The notes below the pieces were generated by a model. That model had not been told where the DNA came from. It saw only the letters and a list, made by a program, of their open reading frames with translations, and made no database searches. A DNA stretch of 64,000 nucleotides from Lottia gigantea (Eukaryota; Mollusca; Gastropoda; Lottiidae): the NCBI RefSeq assembly GCF_000327385.1, contig NW_008710779.1, forward strand, positions 545,347-609,346. Reading direction: 5' to 3'. Both the position numbers and the translations under genes were made by a program. The stretch's first letter is position 1; each line of letters starts with the position of its first letter. Positions 23,064 through 47,875 of the stretch are shown here, in pieces.

Positions 23064-25427
23064 CTTAATTAAACTATAAAAACAACACCCTTGTTTCAGA
23101 CAAAAAAAGTGGTATTGAAATGTAGAAGCTTAAAATAGATGAAAATCATGAATGAGTAATATATATGACATTAAGATTAAATCAATATTACACTGTATTG
23201 CAAGTTACAATATCAATTCATTATATCAATCAATATCCATTCAATAAATTCCTCAAAAATCTTTCAAAGTCAAACCCAGATTGCTGATTATTCCAAGAAG
23301 CAACATAATCACAAGCACATTATCAAAATTCCATCACTATATAAATCTATATTATGATTTAACTGAAAGTCAAATGAGATCTGTTATGCCTTGATATAAG
23401 CCTACACATTAAAAAAATCTGTCAAAAACTGTCACAAGGCCTTAGCAGAGTGATTTAAAAGTTGACAGACAGAAATTATGATTACAACATATGCCCAAAC
23501 TCTGTGCACTTGAGCAGAGAATTCGAAGTTACACAAATAGAAAGGTCCAAGAATCTTATTCTAAGACGTTCATATTATAACCTTGCTACTCATGTTGATT
23601 GGTGAAAACCATAGGACTTTTCAAGATGTTAGCTAAAAATACCAGTATCTTAAGAAAAGTTTTTGTAGACTAACTGGAGTAAGCTTATACATGCAAAATA
23701 TTTTTTTCAATCCATAGGCATTTATATTTTTTACTAGGTTATTTTTTTTTTGTTAATGTCTTAGCTTAATATGCAAATTTTTCTAAATGGATATGCTGCA
23801 ATAAACTCATTCAAACCTACTACAGGTAAAACCACAGAATAGAGAATTAAAAGTGAGGAATAACATTTTGTAATATAATTTTAAAGTACCAGTACCCTAG
23901 TAAACTTTAGCAACAATAAAACTCATTCATGATATTGGTTATTACTTAATATGCATGAGTAGATAACTCATCACAACATTTATTAACTGTTCAGTTATTC
24001 TCTGTTATTTTGGAAAAAGACCTGAATCGAGAATAATGCACATAAAACTGCACTTAAAATACACATAAAACTTTGGAATGTCTTTTCATCCAGAAAAAAA
24101 CCTTAATGTTAAATTTTGAAAACCAGACTGTTTGAAAACATGCAACATGCAACATGCAAAAGGAGATAGTAAATGACAGATTTTTTGTGACTCCTAGAAA
24201 GAAATTTAATAATATTTTATACCGGTATATAAAATTTATATAATTTTTTCTGTTGAGGGTAGTTTGACATTTTGAACTTCTTCAATAAATTGTATAAGCT
24301 TAAGCATTAATAAGTTTTTCATTCATTAAATTCATTCATAGGCCTAGATCTACACAACCAAATAGTTTTCTATATATATGGTACCTGTGCAGTATAATAT
24401 TGATTCAATTCCGAAGTATAGGAACTTTGAAAAAAATGCATAATCCCTACAAAACATTATACCTAAAACCGGGCATTTCCCTTTCTATTTCTATCTGCAC
24501 TGGTTTCCCCCCATGCCTAAATATTGTAAGTCTTGTCAGTGTGCTCAAGCTCTAACTTAACAGGAAATGATAAAAAATCCAGGGCCTATTGTATGGGAAT
24601 GTCTTCATTCACCATTCCACTGGTGACACAAAATATAGTTGAAAATGGCAAAAAACAAAGTTTGAGGGTCTTAGTTGGAGGTTTGTGTTCCATGACCATC
24701 GGTTATATTATCTCAACTTTAATTATCGGGGTCATTTATAGGCTACTTATAATACAGGACAAAAAGGATATTGTTTGTAAATGATGTTTTGATGAAGTTG
24801 TACATCCTGGGTAGACCTACGTGAGGTTTTCATGTCACTCAACAAGCTAAGTGTATATTATAACGTCTACTTCGAAATTAGGTCGTGACATTCTACCTGG
24901 GAAGTTCTGAAACTGTAATATCTCTTTTAAAGTAAAAATGGTTTACCTGTGTTTCTGTTTAAAATATAGTTTCCTTCGTGCTGTCCTTTAAGATTGAATA
25001 TACATCAATTCCATTTCTTGGTAGGTGAAAATGTCACAGTTGGCCTTTATGGCCGATGGTTTCCTAATTTGATGGAATGTGTGACAGTCCTAGTAAACAA
25101 AAACGTAAAAATTAAAAGTAAAAAAAAAGATGGAAACAACCAATGGCGTCTAATATTTATCAGAAACTATAATTATCTATTTTAAGACGTCATTGGAAAC
25201 AACCCTTCCTTAGAGGGCACCGGTTTAAAGTCAAAATTACAATTAATCAGACCACAACAAATCAACGTCATTCCACAGCTGATGCATTTTTCGGATGTTT
25301 CGACCAAAAGTCAAATCGACCAAATGTGAATTAAGTTTTGAAATACATCGTATGAAATAAAATTGTAATTAAAAAAAAAATGGAAATATATCGAAGGGCG
25401 AAAATACTTGAAATTTTCTGTTTTCCA

Positions 25428-25629
25428 TTAAAGGGACAGATGCGCCATTTATTTTACCGATCGTACCTCAGAAACGAGAATTATTTAATCCAATCACAAC
25501 CCACCATACGGAGCCCTCAAATCCATGTATGTCCAGAATTATCCGCGTTTGAAAGTTTAAAAGACATAGAGAAACGTCTGAAGGAATAAGAAAATTGATT
25601 CATTAATTTTAAGGAATCTGCCCCTTTAA
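25428..25629. repeat. MITE family D, complete short copy
   Basis: Ends TTAAAGGGACAGATGCGCC and, inverted, TTTAAAGGGGCAGATTCC. Flanking TTAA on both sides fits a TTAA target duplication. Contains the shared internal words 'ccagaattatccgcgtttga' seen in diverged form at 5304-5652. Confidence 0.75.
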
Positions 25630-26041
25630 AAAGTTTTCAGGTGATTAAACTATGTCATTAGCCTAATATTATCAATAGTAGATTAGACCAAGTGTCTAAT
25701 CGGTCTAATTGACTAAACAATATCGTTAAACGTTTCCTAATCGTGCGATGAGATAACTAAGTTTGGTGATATTTCTTACATAATAAATACAGTTAATTAA
25801 TTATATGCGTACATATTACAATATTGATGACAATGGCCACAAACAGTTTGTTTAAAAGTGAATTATTTGAAAGACTGGACCCGTATTTTAACGTGAATAT
25901 TATTTAAGACAAGCAATTGTTATTAAAAGGAGCAGCATGCAAAAATTATAATTTCAAAATAAGTGTAGATTATACGTTAAAGGATATGGTGTATGCCCTT
26001 ATAATGGCTTGGTATTTTTCAATTTTAGCCTTTGAAAATCT

Positions 26042-26301
26042 CATCTTCACAATGATCAAGATATCGCGTCTTCATCTTATATCTTGACTGCAATAGTCCT
26101 TTCTCATGTAGTTTGTGAACGCAGCAATTTGACTGTACAGACTGTAAAAAAAATAATTACGCATGAAATCGAGGGCTCCGATTGGCTGTATTCGCTGGCG
26201 TACAATCCAATCAAATCGCTGACCATGAAACCAGAAAGTGGACCATTGCAGTGATGGTATAAGTTGAAGACGTAGTATACCTATAGACCATTGTGAAGAT
26301 G
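26042..26301. repeat. Foldback MITE family A copy
   Basis: Opens TCATCTTCACAATGATCAAG and closes with the inverse ATTGTGAAGATG. Internal words GACTGCAATAG and GATTGGCTGTATTCGCTGG match the family. About 260 bp. Confidence 0.8.
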
Positions 26302-26727
26302 TGAAAATATTGATTGTTCCAGTTTTTCTTTTCTCTGCTCTTGCTTGTTTGTGTAGGTCCAATAATCTGAATTTGATACTGGTGAACAGTTGCAACATCT
26401 GGCACTATATAGATTTCACAATGACAAATACTCTAATAACATTTATTATATTTATGGAAGCCGGCTGCGGCCATATCTACTTTCGACTTCTCGCCCACGA
26501 GAAAGCGTGGCAAAATAATAGGGTTCTCGTTTAATTTTAAATATTTTATAGTTTAATTTCAAATCGGATTCTGTTATTTGAATCTGTGTGTGCTGTCTCC
26601 CACGAAAATGATAATTTCTCTCTGACCAAGCGCGACGCGAAACGAAACCATCAGCTATTAATAGCAACAACATTAGGCCCTTTTCAAGAAGCACATGCAC
26701 AGGGTATTATCATCTTCACCATAGGAT

Positions 26728-27025
26728 CATCTTCACAATGTCAAGCTTTTACGAACTTCGTAGCCTTCTTATACCTTGACTGCAAAAGCCACTATTCTTG
26801 TATTACGGTATACAGCGATTTGAATGGATTGTATGTCAGAGAATACAGCCAACCAGAGCCCTCGGTAGAAAGGCTGTAAACATCATGACATTTTGTTTCC
26901 AGTAAATGCCAGTGTACAATCCATTCAAATCGCTTCATTTACAAACTTCCATGTTTCAAGAAAGGTGACTATTGCAGCCAATGAAGTATGCAGTATGAAG
27001 TAGGTAATAATTTGACATTGTGATG
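26728..27025. repeat. Foldback MITE family A copy
   Basis: Opens CATCTTCACAATGTCAAGCT with ACGAACTTCGTA just inside, and closes with inverted TTTGACATTGTGATG. Internal TACCTTGACTGCAAAAGCCA and opposed TGTACAATCCATTCAAATCG identify the family. A 430-bp, somewhat GC-richer spacer (26302-26727) separates it from the previous copy. Confidence 0.85.
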
Positions 27026-27662
27026 CTGTTTTAAAATTATTTCAACTTTCAAGTCAATAATTGTGCTATAACAATACAATATGTGTTTCAAATTATTTGT
27101 ATAATTTGTTTCTATCAATTATAGTTTTAATTACGCTTTAATAGCTATCCATTTGACAAGCAGTCAAGCCTGCTTCTGTTCTCATACTTCAAAGTGATAT
27201 ATAAACATTCTCGACTGCAATTAAATAAACTATTGAAAAGGAAACAAGTCTATCATCAAATATGTCTGTAGGGTGAGGAATGAGCACTAGATAGTAGCCT
27301 AGGCCTTTACCCGTCCAACGCTGTCGATTGGTGAAAATTTGCCTGGTGCTTACAAAAACAATAGGCATATTCTTAAACTGCTGCCAAATTACAGATTCTG
27401 TCAAAACTTGAAGTGTTGCCCGTGGAATGAGCACGAGATAATGCGAATAAACGAATGGACGACAAAACTTCGAGTAGGGGTATATAATTTATAGCAAAGT
27501 ATTGCCGAAGCTTGTTATTTAAGTGTAGATTTTCAACACTTAGGATCCTTGATCGATGGCATTACCTCCCTTCCCTCTCTAAATTCTTACAAATTACTCT
27601 TAAGTTTTCTCTTCAATTCTCTAAAAAAATTATGCTCCAGTACAAAGCGCCCCATTACACCT

Positions 27663-27770
27663 AAAAAGTGGTCCGAGTGTCTTTTTCTTTTAAAGTAGGT
27701 CCAAGTCTTACAAAAAGTGGTCCGAGTTTTCTTTCAAAGCGGTCCGAATTGTCTTAGAAAGTAGACCGAT
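27663..27770. repeat. 22-bp tandem array of a GGTCCGA motif, five copies
   Basis: Related GTGGTCCGAGT, GTAGGTCCAAGT, GTGGTCCGAGT, GCGGTCCGAAT and GTAGACCGATA start at 27668, 27695, 27717, 27739 and 27761: spacing 27, then exactly 22 three times. The core is better preserved than the T-rich spacer. It borders a CpG-containing stretch. Confidence 0.75.
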
Positions 27771-29639
27771 ATGTGAGTTGTCTTGCTTCCGGCCAAGTAG
27801 TCATGCGCGCGGCTTTCAACTCTTCAATCAAGGAGATCACAAAGTTCGATATGTAAACATTAATAAACATTAGAATTAATTTGTGTTTATTTCGCCATAA
27901 TAATAACCAGTGAATCGAACTAGAATCTAATCCATTCGAAAAAAATAAACATTTCAGATTCCTTAGGCGGATGGAAATATTCATGGTTGGTACCTTATCT
28001 ATATACTTCAACTCTGTCTACTACTGGAGTACTAGAGCATTTCATATTCATTTATGACGTACATATATTCATTATGCATTATGATTGTTTGTTAGCACAG
28101 ATTCCATACCAATCGTCAGGAAACCTTATCTCCGACCACTGGAATTGTCAAATGCTCACAGAACTTCTTTAGGTACTCAGTAAGATATTTGTTGTGATTA
28201 TCCTAACGTCCTCCTGCAATGATAATGATAATTTTTAGCCTCGCTCCCTTTGATTGTGAATTTCCACACTAGGACTAGTGATTTCATCCCAGGCAGGAGT
28301 ACATAGTAGTTTGCACATCTTTTAAGTTCTAAAGATTCTCCTCTCTCATAAACTATATAGGCCTAGTAGTTAAAACGTTGAAAGTTAAAAAGACCACTAG
28401 AAATAAAAATAATAAAGTCCTAGTTTGAGGTATTTTTGAATGAATTATGCCATTTTTGTTCATTTTGGTGTTTCTGAAGACTATTTACATAAATTCAAGG
28501 CCCAAATGAACCATTGGAATATCTATCTGGAATAATTTTGGAATGTCATTTCTTCATCAATCTTTGTGTGTAAAAACATCTATTTCTCTTATAACTTCAC
28601 AGTTTTATGCTGTTGTAAAGTGCTGCCAAAGTTATTTTATTTCTGCCAACAACTGTTAGTGTTGTTAACATCCAATATCCTTACTAAATACTTAGTATTT
28701 TATTTGTTTTTGCCATGTTTTCACAGAAATGATAATATTTGTCAATAGAAATAATCTCACTTTCCTCTCAGAAATTACATATAAATGTTACCCTTGGACT
28801 GAAAATTACCTTTTAAATCTTTTATAATATCTGATATAATAATTTTATCATATATTGTTATTCATGAACCCAAAGACAATCTAAAATTCTCATCATTTTT
28901 TGTCAACATTCGTAATAAGCTAAACAATTTTTTTTATATATATAATTTGTGATTGGGACTGACGTTGCAGGTAAAAATTAGTGTTATTTGGTACATATTT
29001 AAGTTGAAAGTTTTAGATGATGCCATTTCTAAAGATTTTTGCTGCAATTGAATTTGGACATTGTCTTTTGCTCGGGAGAATGCTCATTTTTTTTTTATTA
29101 GAGGGGAACCAAATATTGCATTCTGGAAAGTGATACTCAAAACTACAAATATTTACAGAGGCGGCATGCAAAATATTCATTATCAAAAACTTCGTAAATC
29201 ATTTCTGAAAATATGTTTAAAATATGCTTGTCACATTTATAAATCTACTTGGTCAAACTGAATTAGTTTTAAAGGATAATGAAAAACCCAAATGTACTAT
29301 TAAGTTAATTGAGTAGCTAACACTAGTTTTGGTTTCCAATATTATTGGTTGAAACCTTTATAATTTAAGCTTACGTAGGAGGCGTATTTCTCTACAATTA
29401 TGCATCTATTTTGCTTAAATCGGAAGAGAAGTTTCATAACACCTATCAAAAAGCATGACAAACTTTAAAAGGTTTACGTTTTTAAATAGTAATAATAGCA
29501 GGATTTACAAAATTGAGAGTGATTAGCGATGGCAGACTAATGATCAATAATTGATTAATAATCGAAATAATTTAATTGAGAAACCATGTATATACTAAAT
29601 TAAAAACATGCCGAAATTCTTAATTTTATGGTTAATTTT

Positions 29640-29830
29640 TTCATGATAGATGTATATTCTTTCTTTGATCAGTTATTATAGTTTATTGTGGGTATGTTAT
29701 GTGCTGAAGGGAAACTATGTGGAAGAGATCACTACTTGTTAATGGGTACAGTGGAGAAAATGTAGCTTTGACTTATAATCGATTAAGAAATTTGATAATC
29801 AAAATTATAAATTCCTAGCATTTCCTGGGA
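29640..29830. repeat. Dispersed element, inverse of 31227-31447
   Basis: The inverse complement of this segment aligns with 31260-31440 through 'catagtttccctttcagcac', 'ataaactataataact' and AATCGATTA-type termini. The ends carry clustered ATCGATTA words, as in many non-autonomous hAT elements. Confidence 0.7.
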
Positions 29831-31226
29831 CATATTCCTCTGGATTTTGGGTTCATATAGTTTTGAATTTGAGCAAAAAATTTTGTTGAACTACAAAAAT
29901 AACAAAATGCTCCTTTAAAGATCTATGTCCCTGATGTAATTAATGAAAAGCACCAAGTCATTTCTTCGTTCAATATTTTTGTCAGTGAAGTTAGTCCTTC
30001 TCTTTTGTCAATGGGTTCATGTATAACTCTTGATTATTGATAGAAAGTAACTAAGCTTAAATGTAAATAATGTGCCCTTTATGACCAATTTTTTTGACAA
30101 GAAATGGTAAAATCCATTTTGCTATTAATCCATTTTTATTATGACTGAGTTAACCTGTAAGTTTATCCTGGTTTATTTTTAGTAAACAGTTATTCTTCCA
30201 GTCTCTTTCCTGGACTGTAATGACATCACTAATGCCATAGCAACCATTGATTTTCATAAAATGTACAAGTAATTGCTCTCAAGGATGAATATATTCCAAA
30301 TAAAATATGTTATTGTATAAATACTTTAACTGAAATTTATTTTTTTATTGAATTGTGTTGTTTGTAGTACAATAATAATATTGATTTGTGATCAAGAATA
30401 AGTCTTGAATATAGGACAGTGTTTAACATATGGTTGGTATCAGACTGATCTTATTATTGATTTTTTTTCAGTCATTGTTGATTATCGTGTGTTGATAACA
30501 CTGAAAAACTACGTTTTGGAAGTGATATGTTTCCAACACTGATGAAGACACAAATTCCTTATTGATATGGTAGTGACAGATTTGTCGTTGATTTAGACAT
30601 ATATCGGAAATAAGTAAGATTTCACTTTATTTTTAGAAAGGTTTGTATGAGTGGGGAGAATGCCTTCATGAGAATTTTGTCTTGTATTAAGTAGATTAAA
30701 TACATAGCTGACATGAAGGAGATTTCCTTCACAAAAATATGGATGTAGGTCAGAAGTCTTGGAATGTCACTCACACAGACCCTTATCTCAAGCATTATCC
30801 AGCATAAACATAGTCATTATTGCAGCATATCATCCAAGTTGAAAATTGTGAGGGTCCACTATTAAAAAAAAAGAATTAGTATGAAAGAAACAACCATTTT
30901 TTACAAGGTGGGCAAGGAAAAATTTTGATTTAAAAAACTGTAAGAGAACATTTTATTCTGTTAAAAAAAATAACCTATTCATTAAAAAAAAATTGAAGAA
31001 AGAATTCTTTGAAAACGTGTCAATTTTGCATTTTACACCATAAGGGACACTTTTCATGTTTCTTGCTGTGAATACCGGTATGTCTTTGTGTGAGTTTTGC
31101 ATTTTTATTGTTCTGAATACCTCGTAATGAGGACAATGTATATTCAAATTATGACTATACCACTCTTCTTACCTAAACATACATGATGAGATATCTTAAA
31201 GGTAAGCTTATACTACCTCTTAGGTA

Positions 31227-31447
31227 GGGCTGGCCAAAATGATCGAAATAATCGATTATCGTCTCTAGGAATTTATGATTTCCATCATCGATTATCAAAT
31301 TTCATAATCGATTATATGTCAAAGTTACAAAAGTGACATTTTCTCCACTGTACCTGTTAACAAGAAGTAATCTCTTCCACATAGTTTCCCTTTCAGCACA
31401 TAACATAACCACAATAAACTATAATAACTAATCAAAACACGAAGATA
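31227..31447. repeat. Dispersed element, partner of 29640-29830
   Basis: Starts TAGGGCTGGCCAAAATGATC followed by ATCGATTATC repeats, a terminus typical of hAT-derived MITEs. It shares about 180 bp with the inverted copy 1.4 kb to the left. The pair could form a long RNA hairpin if transcribed together. Confidence 0.7.
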
Positions 31448-31914
31448 CTATACTCAATAATTACTTAATTTAATGGATATATCGTCTAATATAGAGATAC
31501 TCGTATTGACCAAGTTTAAGACTTTTATGTCCATTTTAAGAGGAAGCATTAATTTGAATATTTTAATAGAAATACTATATGGTACTATAAGGCCAAACTT
31601 TGGTTCTGAGTGTGTTTCTTGCTACCTTGGACTGACATTACAAGGTTTAATTGTCTTATTGGACGAATAATATCGTATGACTGCAATTTTAGATTTTAAA
31701 GGCCATGATATGCCATTTCCAACAGTTGATTTGTGTCTTGAATATATGTAAATAGTCTTCAGAAGTACACCAATTGCACCAAAATTGTATTATCACTACA
31801 AATATACCTCGACCTAGAAATTTCACTTTCTATATATTTATTATTCTATATAAATTCCTGATTCCGAGACTAAAGTAGGATTGGTCGAACGCACGATTGG
31901 TCAAGATTTAAATT

Positions 31915-32690
31915 ATGAATGGCATCAAGATACAAATTATCAATGACATCAAGATACAAATTATCAAGGACATCAAGATACAAATTGTCAATGACATCAA
32001 GATACAAATTATCAATGACATCAAGATACAAATTATCAATGACATCAAGATTCAAATTATCAATGACATCAAGATTCAAATTATCAATGACAACAAGAGA
32101 CAAATTATCAACGACATCAAGAATCAAATTATCAATGGCATAAGAGTCAAATTAGCAATGACATCAAGATTTAAATTATCAATGACATCAAGATTTAAAT
32201 TATCAATGACATCAATATTCAAATTGTCAATGACATCAAGATACAAATTATCAATGACATCAAGATTCAAAATATCAATGACATCAAGAATCAAATTATC
32301 AATGACATAAGAGTCAAATTATCAATGACATTAAGAGTCAAATTATCAATGACATCAAGATTTAAATTATCAATGATATCAAGATAAAAATTATCAATGA
32401 CATCAATATTCAAATTGTCAATGACATCAAGATTCAAAATATCAATGACATCAAGAATCAAATTATCAATGACATAAGAGTCAAATTATCAATGACATAA
32501 GAGTCAAATTATCAATGACATCAAGATTTAAATTATCAATGATATCAATATAAAAATTATCAATGACATCAATATTCAAATTGTCAATGACATCAAGATA
32601 CAAATTATCAATGACATCAAGATTCAAATTATCAATGACATCAAGAGTCAAATTATCAATGACATCAAGAGTCAAATTTTCATGTCACAA
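31915..32690. repeat. 24-bp minisatellite, about 32 copies
   Basis: Unit ATCAATGACATCAAGATTCA + AATT. Variants ending AGATACAA, AGATTTAA, AATATTCAA and a 23-bp version (GACATAAGAGTC) recur in the same order, giving higher-order blocks about seven to eight units long. The period, divisible by three, creates false ORFs in several frames. Confidence 0.95.
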
Positions 32691-35600
32691 TACCCTTATC
32701 ATATAGCGTATTGATACTTGACGATACCTCTCATTGGAATAATAAACTGAGGATTTTATAAGTTGGTAAACGGAATCACAATTTTTTACTGACTTGAGTT
32801 AAATTGTTGGAAGCAATTTATTAGACAGTGGATGTTAACCACTCTTATTAACTACATTATCAAATATCACAGTTATAAAGTTCAAAATTAATATATAAAA
32901 AAGTTTTTATCTAATTACTTCATATCACGATATGTATTGTATCACGATACGTATCATATCATGGCATGATTGGTGATACCCGGCACTATTTCAAACTCAG
33001 AGCACAAGTTAACCTATTTCTCTTCTTTTAGGATATAAACTTTTTCCAATATTACCCTGAATTTACAAAAGAGAAATTTAGTTAAAATATATTCTGATAT
33101 TTGGAATATTGTGTCCCAAGAAAAAGCTGTGGAAATATGGCAATATATGACCATATGTTATATAAATGAATGAAATGAGTGCCATGGATTAGTGTTATTA
33201 TCATTAATTATAACCCATTATGTACTTGTTAATTACAGAATCATTATTTACTCTACTTGTATTCATATCAATTTAGTATAATGTCAGATGTTTGATATTT
33301 TAGTGTACATGTGGGAGTATTTTATTTGTTTATGTGTGTTAAGTTTTTGGTAGCAAAGGACGAACTTTGGTAAGGGTTGTTTTCTTCATATTCAAATCTG
33401 ACATCAAAATGGAGATTCTGATATTTTTCAACCAATTTTTGCGGCTTGCGGCTTGCATGCCTTTGTGTAGAGGAATATGTCTCTTTTTTCGAAATTTTCA
33501 TCTAAAAATATGAAAGCATTAAGTCACAAACAGTTACAAACAATTTCTCTATTAACAAAAACATTTCGAAACCCACAGGCTCCAATTCTATTGTTCCAGC
33601 ATTTATTTGATTATGAGAAATGGATTTTGATTGGACCCCCAATTGTTAATAAACCAATCAGCAATTATTTCGTATGAACCTCCGGAAGTGAAGAGTTGCA
33701 GGTCCATAGTTCGAAATACTCTGTCTACGCAAAAGTCACGTCAAGTATTATTTATTAGCAATTGTAAAATTTGATATTAAAAATGGTTGCTCAGTTTCCA
33801 GGAAAAGGTACAAAAACTGTGAAAAGTGTTCAGAAATATACTATCAAGATAATAAGTCTAGTTTTACACTCTGAAATTAGATTGGAATCTCCCTTTAAGA
33901 CAACTATAGTAAAGGTTGTTCTGTTCTTGTTTGTAAATTTTGGTAAATCAGGCTTACAGGATTTCTTTAAAGGGACAAGTGCCCCAATTTGGGGGGTTGA
34001 AATGAGTTTTGAAAATATGTAAATAGTCTTAAGAAGTACGGTACTAAAAATGTACGAAAATTGCATATTCCCTTCAAAATCTTATTTGTTACGCCAAGGA
34101 CATTTTTCAGAAAAGGGTAGACTCCAAAATGAAATAACTACATAAAAAAAGGGCAAGGAATTTAAGAAAAATATGTGTTTATATATATAGTTGAAATAAC
34201 CTTGGATGAATAATGTACTGAAAAAGACGCTGTGTATGTAATGAGTACAGAGATATAATTTACGTTAACTTAAAACCAAATTAGTTTGATAATGTATGCA
34301 ATCAAACTGTATTATATTAATTCATAATTAAGTAGCAGTAAATTAAACAATTGCCAGAGTTTGGCACGCTAGTACATTATAATATCAAGACCATAATGCA
34401 ACAGAGTGGTATTATTGATTATCAATATTAGCTAGCTGCCACTGAGTTGTGTCAGCCATTTTTTTCCTTTAAACATAGAAATATCAGTTTTCAAGCCTTA
34501 TATACATATTAATACAATGTTGGGTATTAAATAAGGGTTGTTTAAGTGGACAGTTGATATTGTGGATTACTATTTAGGATTTGTTTGTGAAAGTAAGGTA
34601 AATAAAAACCACCATATTGTGAACTATTTTTCAAAGAATATTCTGATATTGTATTGATTTTCTTATCACTAGTCTTGCCATAGTTCTTTAGACATACTTT
34701 ATTTAAAAATCCACCACTTAGGGGACATTTTCAGTACATTATATTCAGATATAACATGTTATTGAGGTCAGTTATTCATTTAATATCATATAAAAAATAT
34801 CAAAGACACCAGATTAGCTAATCCCGTGTAAGTTTAGATCAAACTCAAAATAGTGATCAATGACATTATAATTAATTATGACAAGGATAATGCTGTTTGA
34901 TTTTGGAAATTGAGATGATATTTCAGTAAAGTTTCTAAAACATCAACATCTCGTGCTCTATAGCATACTTTTCAACTAATTTTCTTATACTCCTACACAT
35001 TTATCAGTTTATATTGTCACCCACACTTTCAATCTACACATTTGACTCATATTTTTAGTTTTACTGCTTAGATTTGTATTCAGGCCAGAGGGATTTAAGA
35101 CACTTTAGCTTGAAAATGTCAAAAATTCTCACAACATCTCTTGCTCTAGGGACAAACAATTTTGACAGACTTAAACATACCATCTTGCTTTAAGGCAATG
35201 GTATTTTAATAAGCACTATAGGTGAAAGCCTGTTCCCTAATCCTATTATGTCAATAAATATTGTTTAGACCAGACCAATTTTTTTTCTTGTTTTACGGAT
35301 TCTCCTACCTCAATTTTCCAGAAATTCGAAAGAAAAAAACCCAAAATCAGCTCTGCTTGAAAAAAAAATCAACCGTCATTCCTTATGAAAATCAGAAACT
35401 CCCAGTTTTGGGAATATTAAAATATATGATCTTTGATCCACTGAGAAAGTAGGAAAATCCAGGTCAGTCCTGGCAGTTTTGATTATGGTACTGATCAGAA
35501 AAACATCCAGTGACAGAATAAGGCTTGAAAGTTGTTCTGTTGTAGACCTATTTAGTGATTGCAAAAAAAAAAGGTTTTCTAGTCCTAGCCTTTGTATATG

Positions 35601-36069
35601 TGTATTTGAAGGTCCTTAATCTTATATTTACAGTATGCCATGTCTGATGTTTGTGGTTCCTGTTATCTCAAAGAACTTTCACAGAATTTCATTGCATGAG
35701 ATGATAGTATCTGGAATTACAGGAACCACAGAAATCGGATAGGAAATAGAATAATTCAAATAAGAGCTTAAAAACCTTTAATACGTGTACAAAAGTTGAA
35801 ACATATTTTTCTAAACCCTAATGACTATAACTGAAAAGTAATTAAAAGTGATTGTAGGGACGAACTTTGATTCAATTTGAATAAATTATAAACCTCTATT
35901 CATTTTAAGAGGTCATTTTGAAATTGGTCAAGTATAGAAAAAGTTAATATTATTAATTCTGCTCTACTGGCATAGAAAAATCATAGTTAACACTTTAGTT
36001 TACATTGAATGACTTCACCACATCTTCAATATTTTATGATTTAGTCTGTTATCAAATTTCATATTTCTG

Positions 36070-36690
36070 ACAATATGTCACATTTTAGAATCATCACACT
36101 TTTGTCAAATTTTAGAATATTGATTTATTTTATCATAAAATAATCACATTTAAAACCCAAGAATTATCACATTTTAGAACTTAGAATTGTCACATAAGAT
36201 TTTAGAACCTAGAATTGTCTCATTACATTTTAGAACTAAGAATTGTCACATAAGATTTTAGAACCTAGAATTTTCGCATCACTTTTTAGAACCTAGAATT
36301 GTCAAATTTAGACATAGAAAATAGATTTATTGTACATCATAGATCTTAGAATTATCAAAGAACAATCACCTTTAGGAACCTGGTTATTAGATTATAGAAC
36401 CTACTATGATTATCACATTTAATAATATGAAATTATTTCGTTTAACTATATAGTCTATAACCTAGACTTGTCACATTTTAGAAACTAGACTTTTCACATT
36501 TAAGAATCTAGATGTCACATTTAAGCAATTAGATTTGTAACTATTAAGAAGCTAGACTTGTCACAATTAAGAAACTAGACTTGTCACAATTAAGAAACTA
36601 GACTTGTCACATTTAAGAAAATAGATTTGTCACATTTAAGCAACTAGAATTATTTCATTGATGAACCTAGAATGATAACCTAAACTATTT
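36070..36690. repeat. Degenerate tandem repeat, unit about 23-24 bp
   Basis: Recurring TTTTAGAACCTAGAATTGTCACA in the left part grades into AAGAAACTAGACTTGTCACA in the right part. Spacing drifts, so this is an old array; the right part (36540-36640) is the youngest, with nearly identical 23-bp units. It lies 410 bp before the Syt1 start exon. Confidence 0.75.
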
Positions 36691-37126
36691 TGATTTTAGA
36701 TTCAAGAAATGTAGAGACTTACATTTTAAACATGCTTAATAAAAATTGGGAATGGCCTGATGCATTAACATGACATATTATGCAATATCACAGAAAAGCA
36801 AGTTAAAAACAAGTAAAAGTAGTTTACTCTCAAATGCAATATATGACGTCTGTTAAAAATTAACACATGATAAAGTGTATTTGTCTATCATAACAATTAC
36901 ACAATTAAAAGCAAGAAAAATATCTTGGCATTAGCAATATCAAAAGTTTCTGAGGTACCGTATACAATACACAGTAATCATTATATAACACACCTAGATT
37001 TTAACACATGGAATTTGTGCTATAAACTACTGAATTATTCCTGAAAATTGTCACGTATGCTGTGAAATATTTCTAATGATTTCATTTTTATTCCCTATTT
37101 CAGGTTGAGTATCTGAAAGCATCAAG

Positions 37127-47875
<10,749 letters not shown>

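Larger units (their letters stand above)
21854..37103. other. 15 kb between PLD and Syt1: no coding exon recognised
   Basis: PLD and Syt1 point away from each other here, so both promoters and 5' non-coding exons should lie in this stretch, but none can be placed with confidence. Contents I can support are MITE copies (22056-22660, 25428-25629, 26042-26301, 26728-27025), an inverted repeat pair (29640-29830 with 31227-31447), and three tandem arrays (27663-27770, 31915-32690, 36070-36690). A fragment of family B at 35640-35745 and family D relatives near 31697 and 33966 are also present. The rest is AT-rich and featureless to me. Confidence 0.6.

Noticed and set aside
26452-26700. 82-residue minus-strand ORF in a slightly GC-richer spacer between two MITEs
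   Set aside because: No recognisable family, no splice context; left as unexplained sequence.
31870-32675. Several repeat-containing ORFs on both strands
   Set aside because: Translations of the 24-bp minisatellite in multiple frames; no gene context.
33477-33677. 66-residue ORF
   Set aside because: Not similar to anything I know, no flanking exons, ordinary length for chance in AT-rich DNA.
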